Notes under the pieces: generated by a model | Told to the model about the DNA's origin: nothing | The model's input: only the letters and a program-made list of their open reading frames with translations | The model's database searches: none | From: FEN-1297 sp046704255 | GTDB taxonomy: Bacteria > Bacteroidota > Ignavibacteria > Ignavibacteriales > Ignavibacteriaceae | Assembly: GCA_046704255.1 (NCBI GenBank) | Contig: JBJKSH010000164.1 | Location: forward strand, 4,116-68,115 | Direction: 5' to 3' | DNA: 64,000 nucleotides | Shown: piece after piece, positions 44,907 to 54,266 of the stretch | Numbering within the stretch: the first letter of the stretch is position 1 | Layout of the letters: each line of letters starts with the position of its first letter | Made by a program: the position numbers and the translations under genes

Positions 44907-45452
44907 TTGTATGTTCCATCAAGAATATTTTTTACCAAAGGGGTAGGCAGGCATAAAGAGTATTTAACATCATTTGAACTTGCTCTTAGAAGTGCGGGTA
45001 TTGAAATTTGCAACCTTGTTACAGTAAGCAGCATTTTTCCCGTTAACTGCAAAAGAATAACAAAGGAAGAAGGATTAAGAGAGTTAAAGCCCGGCCAGAT
45101 TACCTTCTGCGTAATGGCAAGAAATTCTACTAATGAACCAAACAGGTTGATTGCTTCTTCCATAGGAGTTGCACTTCCGGCGGATAACAACCAGTACGGT
45201 TATTTATCGGAACATCATCCGTTCGGGCAAACAGAAAAAGTTGCGGGCGATTATGCTGAAGACCTTGCTGCTACTATGCTGGCAACTACTCTCGGTGTAG
45301 AATTCAACCCTGATACAGATTGGAGTGAACGGGAAAATATTTATAAAATGTCGGGCAAGATTGTTAGATCTTTTAATGTTACTCAATCTGCCGAAGGCGA
45401 TAAAAACGGACTGTGGACTACAGTTTTGGCGGTAGGAATTTTTCTACCTTAA
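44907..45452 (+). CDS. Pyruvoyl-dependent arginine decarboxylase
   Basis: This 181-residue proenzyme cuts itself to expose a pyruvoyl group and converts arginine to agmatine, feeding polyamine synthesis. The family N-terminus is clear (VPSRIFFTKGVGRHKEYLTS), and the self-cleavage site is Ser41-Ser42 in VTVSSIFPVNC. GQITFCVMARNSTNEPNRLI, the ALPADNNQYGYLSEHH stretch and GDYAEDLAATMLATTLGVEF also match. The start is TTG with a good AAGGAG. It follows tyrS by 20 bases and precedes terC by 16, so these genes are probably co-transcribed. Confidence 0.95.
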   Translation: MYVPSRIFFTKGVGRHKEYLTSFELALRSAGIEICNLVTVSSIFPVNCKRITKEEGLRELKPGQITFCVMARNSTNEPNRLIASSIGVALPADNNQYGYLSEHHPFGQTEKVAGDYAEDLAATMLATTLGVEFNPDTDWSERENIYKMSGKIVRSFNVTQSAEGDKNGLWTTVLAVGIFLP

Positions 45453-45468
45453 AAAGGGATAAAATATT

Positions 45469-46392
45469 TTGTTTGATGAAACTACGTTTTGGATAGTTTT
45501 TGTAATTATTGCTGCAATTATTATTGTAGTAGATTTATATGTAACCGAACATAGACAGGATAAAATAGGATTAAAAAAGAGTATAATTTGGAGCGGTGTA
45601 TGGATAACCACCGCTCTTCTTTTTGATTTACTTATTCATTTTTATTTAAAAGACGGCGGAAGAAAAGGGCTTGAATTCATTACAGGTTATTTAATAGAAT
45701 ACTCTCTTTCCGTCGATAATCTCTTTGTGTTCTTATTAATTTTTAATGTAATGAATATCTCACCCAAAAATCAGCCGCATGTTTTAAAATGGGGAATTTT
45801 AAGTGCTGTTGTATTTAGAATTTTATTTATTATGGCCGGAGTAGAATTAATAAACATGTTCCAGCCGGTAATTTATTTGTTCGGAATAATACTTTTGGCA
45901 GCCGCATACAAAATGGCTTTCGGCGGAAATGAAAAAATTAATTATGAAAAGAATCCTTTAATCAGGTTAATAAAGAAATTTTTTAACATACTCCCTGATT
46001 ACAACGGTAAAAAATTTTTTGTAAAGCGGAATAAAAAAATATATGCTACTTCCCTTCTGCTAACTCTACTTTTAATCGAATCTTCCGATATTGTTTTTGC
46101 AGTCGATTCAATACCGGCTGTTATAGCAATTACCCGGGATCCTTTTGTTATAATTACTTCCAACATTTTTGCTGTACTCGGTTTGCGTGCTTTATACTTT
46201 TCTATTTCCGGTATAGTTGATATGTTTTATTTTCTAAAATACGGAGTTGCGGTTATTTTATTATTTGTAGGCATAAAAATGATTGGCTCCGATTTTTTTG
46301 ATATCCCGATTCAAACATCACTTTTAATAATTTTATCCTGCCTTGCCGTTTCAATTATACTTTCACTTTTTTATAAAAAGAAGAACGCTTAA
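45469..46392 (+). CDS. TerC-family integral membrane protein
   Basis: This 307-residue membrane protein belongs to the TerC/Alx family, linked to metal (manganese) export or tellurium resistance. It has about 8-9 helices with two conserved Asp-bearing segments: EYSLSVDNLFVFLLIFNV at about residues 82-99 and LLIESSDIVFAVDSIPAVIA near 205-225. The start is TTG with AAAGGGAT 8-9 bases upstream, directly after the arginine decarboxylase stop. Its 3' end overlaps the opposite-strand symporter gene by 38 bases. A yybP-ykoY riboswitch, common near Alx, is not seen, as there is no room upstream. Confidence 0.9.
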   Translation: MFDETTFWIVFVIIAAIIIVVDLYVTEHRQDKIGLKKSIIWSGVWITTALLFDLLIHFYLKDGGRKGLEFITGYLIEYSLSVDNLFVFLLIFNVMNISPKNQPHVLKWGILSAVVFRILFIMAGVELINMFQPVIYLFGIILLAAAYKMAFGGNEKINYEKNPLIRLIKKFFNILPDYNGKKFFVKRNKKIYATSLLLTLLLIESSDIVFAVDSIPAVIAITRDPFVIITSNIFAVLGLRALYFSISGIVDMFYFLKYGVAVILLFVGIKMIGSDFFDIPIQTSLLIILSCLAVSIILSLFYKKKNA

Positions 46393-47764
46393 ACAATCCG
46401 TAGAAGTGAATTAGTGCGGCACCCGTTAAGCCTACAAGCATCGGTTCAATTTCCCCTATTATTTTTACATTTATAAAATTATCTCTTATAAAATACCAGC
46501 TAACACTTAGTATTACTGCTGATATAATTTCTACAAATAAAATTTTTCTATTTATTTTTATAGCAGGATAATATGAGCTGATCACAGGTAGTATAATACC
46601 CGGTATGCAAAATGAACCTATTGTGTACCAAATTTCGATGACAGATGGAATATAGTACGCCAGCAAAATTGAAAGTATTCCGCCAATAACCAGTCCGTAA
46701 ACAGTAAAAATTTTTAGTTTGTTTTCGTCTTTACTTTTTGATATTCTAAAAATAAAATCCCGGCTTATAGTTGTAGCGCTTAGAAAAAGGAAACTGTTTA
46801 ACGTAGACATTATTGTTGCAAACATAGCTGCATAAAAGATTCCTTTTAAGCCGGGTGATAAAATTCTTTCCGCAAGCAGTGGATATGATAAAACGGGGCG
46901 AGATAGACCCGGCAGCGCTGCTCTAGCGTACAGCCCCGTAGATGTAGTTAGAAAATCGAATAATGCCATAAAGAAAACAGAAATTATAATGCCAACGGCG
47001 GCAACCTTTCCGCTTTTTGCTGCATAGCATCTTTGATGAAATCCGGGATCGGCAAATGTCCAGAGCGCAATTAAAAACCAAACTATAAGGAATGTAGGAG
47101 ATGCTCCTCCCGTTAGCTCGAGATGGTTTTTAGGAAGATTTGCCCGGAGATAATGTATTCCGCCAAAAGCATTGTATGCTATAATTAGTACAAGAATGAA
47201 ACCACCGAACATTACAAAAAACTGCAGTGCATCCGCATAGACATTGGATTTAAATCCGCCTTGAAAAAGATATAATACCGAAAGCAATAAAGCGAGAATT
47301 AGACTTACAATTGTACCCGTCTTAAAAAGCATAGATAATAAGTTTGCAGTCATTAAAAGATATGGTGCCGGCGAGACAAGTACAAAAACCAAAATTGCGG
47401 AAGCTAACCCTACTTTATTTCCGTAAATAAGAGAAAGCTTATCCGGTATTGTAAACAAAGATGCATTCCTAACCTTCTTTGCAAAAAACAAAGCAAAGAT
47501 TATGGCAAAGACATAATAAGGAAACCCTTGAGTAAACCAGCTTACCAAACCGTAGCGGTATGTAAACTCGCCGACGCCTAAAATACCACCGTACCATGTA
47601 GAGACGGTTGTAAGAACAAAAAGGAACATCCCTATTTTTCTTCCGGATAAAAGATAGTCGTCTGCATTACTCCCCGTTCTTCTTCCGAAATAAAATCCGA
47701 TTAATAATACGGAGACAAAAAAAAGAATTATTACGGCATAATCTACCGGGCTAAATGAGACCAT
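46355..47764 (-). CDS. SSS-family sodium:solute symporter, probable thiamine or precursor carrier
   Basis: This 469-residue inner-membrane protein has about 13 helices and belongs to the sodium:solute symporter family. The first loop reads DDYLLSGRKIGMFLFVLTTV, then STWYGGILGVGEFTYRYGL, typical of the family. It is the last gene of the operon led by the TPP riboswitch, TonB receptor and thiamine pyrophosphokinase, and its start overlaps the kinase stop by 14 bases. Some bacterial thiamine loci use an SSS-type carrier, so thiamine or a precursor is the best substrate guess. Direct evidence is absent and the substrate could differ. Confidence 0.85.
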   Translation of the reverse strand: MVSFSPVDYAVIILFFVSVLLIGFYFGRRTGSNADDYLLSGRKIGMFLFVLTTVSTWYGGILGVGEFTYRYGLVSWFTQGFPYYVFAIIFALFFAKKVRNASLFTIPDKLSLIYGNKVGLASAILVFVLVSPAPYLLMTANLLSMLFKTGTIVSLILALLLSVLYLFQGGFKSNVYADALQFFVMFGGFILVLIIAYNAFGGIHYLRANLPKNHLELTGGASPTFLIVWFLIALWTFADPGFHQRCYAAKSGKVAAVGIIISVFFMALFDFLTTSTGLYARAALPGLSRPVLSYPLLAERILSPGLKGIFYAAMFATIMSTLNSFLFLSATTISRDFIFRISKSKDENKLKIFTVYGLVIGGILSILLAYYIPSVIEIWYTIGSFCIPGIILPVISSYYPAIKINRKILFVEIISAVILSVSWYFIRDNFINVKIIGEIEPMLVGLTGAALIHFYGLFKRSSFYKKVKV

Positions 47765-48404
47765 ACTTCTTCAGAAAATTAAAATCGCGGATTACAAAAA
47801 TTTTGCCTCCTTTAATATTAAGACTAACATTTTCGGATGTGGAAACATTGCTGGTGCTTTCCCTTATGCCGAAAGGTAATGCGGTATTTTTTAAAGGATA
47901 TTTTAATCCGGTTGAAGTAATTTTGGTTTTTGAATCAAATCCGTATAGAGAAATAGTTTCACCAGGCAGTGAAGAAAGTTCAACCATACCGGTGTGTGCA
48001 GTAAGATATGAGTTCTCCGCCGTTAGACTTAAATCGATCTTTCCGAAAAATTTTAGAACAATGCCCAGGTTACAAAAACTATGGTCTAACCTGTCGCCTG
48101 TAACTCCGAACAAAACTGCACTGTCGTATTTTTTTCTAATTGCAAACTTTAAACATTTTTCTACATCCGTATCATTTTGCCTTTTGAACCGTATTACTGT
48201 TGATTTGTTTTTAAAATGATCTAAAGCTTTATTATCAGCGGAATCCAGGTCGCCAATAATATATTCGGGAATCACACCCATTTTAAAAGCAGAATTTGCG
48301 CCGCCGTCTGCACAAATTAAAGTACTAAAATTTTTACTTTTAAAAAACCTAATGTCGCTTTTCTTCGGTGGTCTTCCGTTTGCCAGGATAATGCATTTCT
48401 TCAA
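47751..48404 (-). CDS. thiN: Thiamine pyrophosphokinase
   Basis: This 217-residue enzyme makes thiamine diphosphate directly from thiamine and ATP. Motifs are CADGGANSAFKM (residues 31-42), YIIGDLDSADN, NDTDVEKCLKF with the metal-binding Asp pair, and GVTGDRLDHSFCNLGIV, all from the catalytic domain. The C-terminal thiamine-binding part has YPLKNTALPFGIRESTSNV. The start is TTG at 48404, with GGAAGGG 7 bases before it. It lies between the TonB receptor and the symporter in a TPP-riboswitch operon, which fits salvage of imported thiamine. Confidence 0.93.
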   Translation of the reverse strand: MKKCIILANGRPPKKSDIRFFKSKNFSTLICADGGANSAFKMGVIPEYIIGDLDSADNKALDHFKNKSTVIRFKRQNDTDVEKCLKFAIRKKYDSAVLFGVTGDRLDHSFCNLGIVLKFFGKIDLSLTAENSYLTAHTGMVELSSLPGETISLYGFDSKTKITSTGLKYPLKNTALPFGIRESTSNVSTSENVSLNIKGGKIFVIRDFNFLKKYGLI

Positions 48405-48411
48405 AATTTTT

Positions 48412-48418
48412 CCCTTCC
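48412..48418 (-). promoter_or_regulatory. Shine-Dalgarno sequence for the TTG-started thiamine pyrophosphokinase
   Basis: GGAAGGG on the minus strand, 7 bases before TTG at 48404, fixes a start for which no nearby in-frame ATG exists. Confidence 0.6.
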
Positions 48419-48423
48419 TAATT

Positions 48424-50892
48424 TTACAACCCTACCTGCACGCCGGCAATAAAATTTCTTTCGGCGGCTGGAAAAAATTCGGCACCTATTGCATTGGCTG
48501 AATACAACTTATCAAAAATGTTGTTAACCTGCAAAAAAACCTTTGACGGTTTTAACGCGGAAAATTCTTTAAAACTGTAAGAGATATATGCATCGGCCGT
48601 AAAATATGCATCGTTTATGTTATCGGAGTACTCTACAAAACCCGGGTATTCGGTTAAATAATCTTTTAACTTTTTCCCGTAATTATCCGAATAAAAAGCT
48701 CCAACATATCTTCCGCCGACTTTTATAAATAAATTATTTAAAGAAAAATTTATTCCGAAATTTGCAAGAAAGTCCGGGAACCCGCCAAGCTTATTATTAT
48801 CCAGATTTATGTAATTTACCGAATCAATAAAATATTTGCCATTAAGAATTCTATTATCACTGTATGTAGCATTTGCAAATACTTGCCATTCACCGGACAG
48901 GTTAAAGTTTGATGAAAATTCTATTCCACTGTGAACGGTAGATTTCATATTACCTGTAACAGGCTGCCCATATAAATCCAGTTTACCGTTCGGAACAATT
49001 TCGTTATCAAAAAGCATGTAGTAAAGATTAAGCGTTACGTTAAAATTACTGCCTATAACTGATGATCCTAATTCCAGGTCGTTCATAGTTTCCGGTTTAA
49101 CAAAAGGTTCATTGTAATTATAAGAGCCATCCGGGTTACGCTGAAACTGGGGAACTGCCCCGCCGCTGGATTCGTCCGCATTATAATATGTAATTAATCT
49201 CGGCCCGTTGGATACTCTGGCAAAAGATAGGAATAAATCCTGTTCAGGATTAATTTTATAGTTTATTCCAAACCGGGGGTTAACAAAAATGTTTTTTACT
49301 GAAAAAGAATTCCCGGCAAATTTTTCATTATAAAACATATTATTATTATATGCAAATTGAACTTCACCAAGAAGATTTATCCTGCTGTTTACGTTATAAG
49401 TTTCGTGAACAAAAGCGTCTATTATATCTTTGCCGCCGTTATATGAATAAAAAGTATATTCTTTTGTTAATCCGGCCGGCAGGTTTTGCCCGAAATTAAT
49501 CTGACCCCAGTGAACAGACCTGTGAATTCTAATTTCGCCTCCGGCGATAAATTCCCCGTTTGTATGTTTAATGCTTATTCTTGGGATCCAACCGTATTGT
49601 GTTTCATCCTCTTCGGCTTTAATTAAAACATCTTGAGGGTTTTGCGTAGGATGAAATCCGTATTGTGAAGTCAATCTTAAGTAGGTAGTATCCGCCCATG
49701 AGCCGTCATAATTAAAAAAGCCGTCACCGTTAACTAAGAATAACGCAGAATTTATAGTGATATTATTATTAACTTTATATTGATTCAAAATTTCGTAATG
49801 CGGCTGTGTAAAATTTTCAATCTCGGAAGGCCTTCTTAACACTGTATAAGTATAACTATTATTACTTTCTCCCCAATCCGAATAATTAGCACGTCTTAAA
49901 CTTTTATTTGTAATTGCAAATTTAGGTAGCCCCATATAAGCCAATCCGTCTGCGATAGGACCGCCGTATAAATCAATTTGAGTAGTTAAATTTTTATCGT
50001 ATCTAACTGCCGATAAATAATAAGCGCTGTAATTTACCCAGGAATTATTTCTATAACCGCCGCTTAAAATTTGAGATAGCTTTGCATATACGGAATATTT
50101 ATTCTCAATTAAACCGCTTGAATAAGAAGCGCTGTATTTACGTGTATTGTAGCTGCCGGAAGCAGCCATAAAATTAAAACTCGGCCTATTAGAAAATGTA
50201 GATGTGATAATATTAATTGAACCCCCGATTGCCGGATACCCGGTAATACCGGAACCGGCGCCGCGCTGTACCTGGATTACAGCCGTACTGCTAAGTAAAT
50301 CCGGAAAATCAATCCAGTAAACATTATGATCTTCAGGATCATTCTGAGGAATTCCGTTAATGGAAACAGAAATTCTTCGCTGATCAAATCCTCTTATATT
50401 TAGATAATTATACCCAATCCCATTCCCGTTTTCGGAATAAAAAATTGTGGATGGCAGCTGGCTCAGGTATTCGGGAACATCCTGCACAACATAATTTTTT
50501 GCAATTTCTTTTTGAGTAATTTTACTGAATGCCAAAGGAGTAACTCCGGCTTTACCAATACTACCTTCAACCAGGACTGTTTGTGAGGGGATGATTTCAG
50601 GCTGAAGTTTAACAATAATTTCGTCAGACAAATTTATTTTTCTAAGATTAATGTTTGCGGTTTTATAACCTACATAACTTATTGTAAGGATATCTTCTTT
50701 AGAAAAATTATCTGTTAAAGAAAAGTTCCCGTTTATTCCGGAAATTGTGCCGATGCTTTTATTTTTAATAACGATATTTGCATTAGGCAAAGGCTTTAAA
50801 GTCTCTGCGTCATATACTTTTCCTTTAATTGAGGTCTGTTGAGCAAATAAAAGAATTGGATACAACAAAAAAAGAATAACTAAGTTTTTCAT
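48424..50892 (-). CDS. TonB-dependent outer-membrane receptor, thiamine-related
   Basis: This 822-residue outer-membrane protein takes up a substrate with TonB energy. It has a signal peptide (MKNLVILFLLYPILLFAQ), a carboxypeptidase-regulatory-like domain (about 20-95, with GKVYDAETLKPLPNANIVI), a plug domain (about 110-225, with SQLPSTIFYSENGNGIGYNY and SINIITSTFSNRPSF), and a 22-strand barrel ending FIAGVQVGL with the final aromatic-rich strand. A TPP riboswitch precedes it, so thiamine or a related compound is the likely ligand. AAUUUGGGAG lies before the ATG and may be masked by the switch. Confidence 0.92.
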   Translation of the reverse strand: MKNLVILFLLYPILLFAQQTSIKGKVYDAETLKPLPNANIVIKNKSIGTISGINGNFSLTDNFSKEDILTISYVGYKTANINLRKINLSDEIIVKLQPEIIPSQTVLVEGSIGKAGVTPLAFSKITQKEIAKNYVVQDVPEYLSQLPSTIFYSENGNGIGYNYLNIRGFDQRRISVSINGIPQNDPEDHNVYWIDFPDLLSSTAVIQVQRGAGSGITGYPAIGGSINIITSTFSNRPSFNFMAASGSYNTRKYSASYSSGLIENKYSVYAKLSQILSGGYRNNSWVNYSAYYLSAVRYDKNLTTQIDLYGGPIADGLAYMGLPKFAITNKSLRRANYSDWGESNNSYTYTVLRRPSEIENFTQPHYEILNQYKVNNNITINSALFLVNGDGFFNYDGSWADTTYLRLTSQYGFHPTQNPQDVLIKAEEDETQYGWIPRISIKHTNGEFIAGGEIRIHRSVHWGQINFGQNLPAGLTKEYTFYSYNGGKDIIDAFVHETYNVNSRINLLGEVQFAYNNNMFYNEKFAGNSFSVKNIFVNPRFGINYKINPEQDLFLSFARVSNGPRLITYYNADESSGGAVPQFQRNPDGSYNYNEPFVKPETMNDLELGSSVIGSNFNVTLNLYYMLFDNEIVPNGKLDLYGQPVTGNMKSTVHSGIEFSSNFNLSGEWQVFANATYSDNRILNGKYFIDSVNYINLDNNKLGGFPDFLANFGINFSLNNLFIKVGGRYVGAFYSDNYGKKLKDYLTEYPGFVEYSDNINDAYFTADAYISYSFKEFSALKPSKVFLQVNNIFDKLYSANAIGAEFFPAAERNFIAGVQVGL

Positions 50893-50913
50893 TTTAATAC
50901 TCCCAAATAAAAT

Positions 50914-50990
50914 AGCCGTTAAGCCCGAAGGTCGTTAGATTCCGTAGAATCTAGCGGACTCTATGAGACTCCTTCGGAGAAACGGCTAAA
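50914..50990 (-). promoter_or_regulatory. Expression platform of the TPP riboswitch
   Basis: On the minus strand, AGCCGTT (50981-50987) can pair with AACGGCT (50914-50920), enclosing CCGAAGG/CCTTCGG (50971-50977 and 50925-50931) and a central TAGATTC/GAATCTA hairpin. Alternatively the first arm (50980-50990) pairs with the 3' P1 strand of the aptamer (51004-51015). The two states exclude each other. This supports a ligand-controlled switch in front of the receptor, acting by termination or ribosome-site masking. Confidence 0.65.
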
Positions 50991-51006
50991 AACTTAATTA
51001 TTCTTT

Positions 51007-51100
51007 AGCCCGTTTCCCTACGCTGGTATTATCCAGATCAGGTTATAGGGTTTGTTCTCAGTCAACCCGGAAAAATCCGGGGCAACACCCCTAACGGCTC
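51007..51100 (-). promoter_or_regulatory. TPP (thi-box) riboswitch aptamer
   Basis: Read on the minus strand, the element carries the thi-box landmarks in order: AGGGGTG, GACTGAGA, ACCCT, ACCTGATCTGGATAAT and CCAGCGTAGGGA. The P1 helix pairs AGCCGTT at 51093-51099 with AACGGGCT at 51007-51014. It senses thiamine diphosphate and controls the receptor, kinase and symporter genes. The match is close to the textbook consensus. Confidence 0.96.
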
Positions 51101-51207
51101 TTAAAAATATTTTAAATAACACACCGGAAAAATTTCCGGCTTTAACTATGTAAAATTAATAAAATTTAAACGAACTTATAAAGTCAAAATTGTTATTCTA
51201 AAAAAAT

Positions 51208-54144
51208 TTATTCAATTATAAGCTTTTGGCCGGCAATAATTCTGTTGCTTGTAAGCCTGTTTGCTCTTTTTAATTGATTAACCGTAATATTATAATTTTT
51301 TGCAATAGTATATAAAGATTCGCCGCTTTTTACGATGTGAATCTTTCCGCTTTCCACCGCTTTCTTTTCGGCTCTTTTTTCAGAAGCATCCGGCTTAACC
51401 TGTATTTTTTTACCTGCAATTATTTTATTGTTATCCAGGTTATTCCATTTTTTAATTTCGGAAATTGATACATTATTAGCTTCGGCTATTTCACTTATTG
51501 TATCGCCTTTTTTTACTTTGTAGGTTGCTTTTGCTGCCGTATTTCCTGTTGGTTTTTCCGGTGTATTTTCTTCAACATCATTAACATCGGCATCGGAATA
51601 AATTTTTAATGTATGGCCAGCAACAATTTTATTCCCTCCTAAATGATTCCATCTTCTTATACTTGCAACCGGGACATTATATTTTTCAGCAATCAGACTA
51701 ATTGCGTCACCGTTTCTAACAGTGTAATAATTTACGTTTGCCGAGGTTTTCGGTGCATTATCACCCATTGAAACGTTACTATTATTTTGATAAATTTTTA
51801 GGACCTGTCCTATCCTTAAGTTATTGTCCGTTATATTATTCCATCTTTTCAACGCAACTTGAGGAACACCGAATTTAATAGATAATTCGTATATCGAATC
51901 CCCTCCTTTTACCCTGTAATGAAAAACTTTTGTCTTAGAATAAATATTACTGTTTTCAGCGGCAGCTATGTACCCGGAAGATCTGTCGGTATAAATTTTT
52001 AATCTTTTACCGGCATAAATTCTGTTACCGTCAATATTATTCCATTCCTTTAAAGAATTTACATCAACACCAAATCTAGCGGCAATAGAATTTAAATTTT
52101 CACCTCTCCTTATACGGTAATAAATTAATTCGTTACTGTTTTTTTCAGATACGGGTTTGCTTGAAGTTTTCTCAATTGAAGTTTGATTTTCCAGGCTTGC
52201 ATAATAATCTTTTTTATCAGCAGGTACATAAACAACCAGGTTTTCACCGACTGAAATAACGCTTGTATAAGGGATATTATTCCAGTTCCTGATATTTATG
52301 ACGCGGGTATTAAACATATCGGCAATTTTAAGCAGATTATCATTTTTCTTTACTGTGTAATTTACAGGAACTGTTCCTTCCGGGACAATTGCTTTTAGAG
52401 AATCTTCCGTATTTGTGTTTGAAGCAAGAGAAGCCTGATTTGATTCCGTCGAAATTGTTTTTTCAGCTTCCGCGGGTTGGCTGCTATTATCAGTTAATGC
52501 TGTCTCTGTTGTGGATAAACTATTCGAAGAATCCACCTGGGTGGTAGAGTCCTCAATCTTATTTTTCAATGCTGAAGCAAGATACGGAGAAACGTAACCG
52601 CCGGAATTTGAATTTTCTTCATTACCGGAATCTACTTCATTAGAAGAAATATTTGTTGAATTGGAATCGGCGGTATTATCCTGATTATTATCCGAAGCAG
52701 TTTCAGTATTAGTATTATAAGCAAAGTTTTCATGGGAAACATTGGGAACAGGAATTCTTAATCTAACCCCGGGATAAAGTACAGATCTAACGGAAATGTT
52801 GTTTGCATCGGCAAGATCGCGTACGGAAATACCATACCTGGCTGCTATCCTGCTTAAATTATCTCCGCGGTGTACCGTATGAACAAGATAATTTCTCTTT
52901 GCACTTGCAGGTATGTTAATAATGTTGGCAGCAAATGTCTGTTCGGAGGATTTTGGAATTTTAAGCGGGTATCCGCCCGGATAAGAAGCTGGAGTACACA
53001 TTTGTGTTAATTCCGGGTTCATGTCTTCAAGAGTTGTTACGTCAACTCCAGCACAGCTTGCCAGGTATCCCAGATCAATAGCTCCTTTTACAGGGTAAGT
53101 TACATACTCAAAGGGTTTGTCGTAAACAATATTTGTAAAACCGTATTTTGCCGGATTCATAGCAATTAAACTAACAGCAATATACTGCGGGACGTAACTT
53201 CTGGTTTCCCTAGGTAAATAATCGCGGGCGGCCCAAAAATTATTTTCTCCGGCTCTTTGAATTGCCCGGAAAATTCTTCCCTCTCCGCAATTATAAGCTG
53301 CAAGAACAAGGTACCAATCACCCAAATCATTGTATAAATCTTTTAAGTGTTCTGCTGCTGCAAGAGTAGATTTTTCAGGGTCCCTTCTTTCGTCATAATA
53401 AAAACTTGAGTGCAGCCCGTACAGCCTGCCGGTAGATCTAATAAACTGCCATAAACCAACGGCACTTGCCCAGGAACGAGCTTCTGGATTTAGCCCGCTT
53501 TCTACCATACTTAAATACATCAGTTGTTTGGGAAGTTTTTCCTTTTCAAATATTTTTGTCATCATAGGAAAGTATCTGCCGGATCGCTCAAGCCATAAAA
53601 GCATGTGCTCTCTTCCCCTCCCGGTAAAATAATCAATCCATTGTTCAACATAGGAATTAACATCCATGGGAATTTCCGAGGGTGCAGTTACTTTAGCGGC
53701 CAGGTTATCTTTGTTCAAATTCACTTTAATTTCCGGTAAAGATTTTCCCATCCATTCTTCAAGAGCAGCAAAAGAAACATTGGGCGGAAGTTCCGGAAGG
53801 CTGTCTACATATTTCTTATAATCATCAATAACGGATTTTTCAAGATCAACGTATGCTTCGTTTTGTTCAATTCCCGGGTAATAACTTAAATTGTTAATTA
53901 TTCTTAATGCTGCTTCGTAATTGTTTACTGCTTCGGTTGTGCTGTTTTCCTCCTCTTTATCAAGTGCGGTTACATAATACTGGCGGGCTTGTTCTAATAA
54001 CTCGGATACAATTCCAACCTTTTGTATTTTGGTTTGTACTTTAGCGGAATTTTCATCCTTTGCTATTTCTTTATTCGTTCCGCAAGACCATAAAAGCAAA
54101 GCAAATAAAGAAATAGCAGCAAATGGTAAAATTCGTTTTTTCAT
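51208..54144 (-). CDS. MltD-like lytic transglycosylase with seven LysM domains
   Basis: This 978-residue lipoprotein cleaves peptidoglycan glycan strands. It has a signal peptide and lipobox (LLLWSC, Cys21), an N-terminal helical region, and an SLT domain at about 185-335 with the catalytic Glu at about 215 (SMVESGLNP), SAVGLWQFIRSTGRLYGL and LAAYNCGEG. Seven LysM repeats then bind peptidoglycan, each opening with a motif like HTVHRGDNLSRIAARYG or YKVKKGDTISEIAEANN. Ser/Thr/Asn-rich linkers separate the first two repeats. E. coli MltD has only two LysM domains. It stands as a single gene. Confidence 0.94.
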   Translation of the reverse strand: MKKRILPFAAISLFALLLWSCGTNKEIAKDENSAKVQTKIQKVGIVSELLEQARQYYVTALDKEEENSTTEAVNNYEAALRIINNLSYYPGIEQNEAYVDLEKSVIDDYKKYVDSLPELPPNVSFAALEEWMGKSLPEIKVNLNKDNLAAKVTAPSEIPMDVNSYVEQWIDYFTGRGREHMLLWLERSGRYFPMMTKIFEKEKLPKQLMYLSMVESGLNPEARSWASAVGLWQFIRSTGRLYGLHSSFYYDERRDPEKSTLAAAEHLKDLYNDLGDWYLVLAAYNCGEGRIFRAIQRAGENNFWAARDYLPRETRSYVPQYIAVSLIAMNPAKYGFTNIVYDKPFEYVTYPVKGAIDLGYLASCAGVDVTTLEDMNPELTQMCTPASYPGGYPLKIPKSSEQTFAANIINIPASAKRNYLVHTVHRGDNLSRIAARYGISVRDLADANNISVRSVLYPGVRLRIPVPNVSHENFAYNTNTETASDNNQDNTADSNSTNISSNEVDSGNEENSNSGGYVSPYLASALKNKIEDSTTQVDSSNSLSTTETALTDNSSQPAEAEKTISTESNQASLASNTNTEDSLKAIVPEGTVPVNYTVKKNDNLLKIADMFNTRVINIRNWNNIPYTSVISVGENLVVYVPADKKDYYASLENQTSIEKTSSKPVSEKNSNELIYYRIRRGENLNSIAARFGVDVNSLKEWNNIDGNRIYAGKRLKIYTDRSSGYIAAAENSNIYSKTKVFHYRVKGGDSIYELSIKFGVPQVALKRWNNITDNNLRIGQVLKIYQNNSNVSMGDNAPKTSANVNYYTVRNGDAISLIAEKYNVPVASIRRWNHLGGNKIVAGHTLKIYSDADVNDVEENTPEKPTGNTAAKATYKVKKGDTISEIAEANNVSISEIKKWNNLDNNKIIAGKKIQVKPDASEKRAEKKAVESGKIHIVKSGESLYTIAKNYNITVNQLKRANRLTSNRIIAGQKLIIE

Positions 54145-54266
54145 TTATGCTCCATTATTTTTATTTTACATTTCAATATAACCTCTATTTTTGGTTTTAT
54201 CAAGTAAAAAATTAACTAAATTAGTTTAATTGACGTTAAAATAAGAAGTTAATACATTAATTAGCT

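Noticed and set aside
47755..48219. 154-codon open frame on the plus strand opposite thiN
   Set aside because: It mirrors the thiamine pyrophosphokinase gene and shows no conserved features of its own.
52000..54000. DNA direct repeats in the LysM region
   Set aside because: The repetition is at protein level only. The DNA of the LysM units has diverged, so it is not a DNA repeat array or CRISPR.
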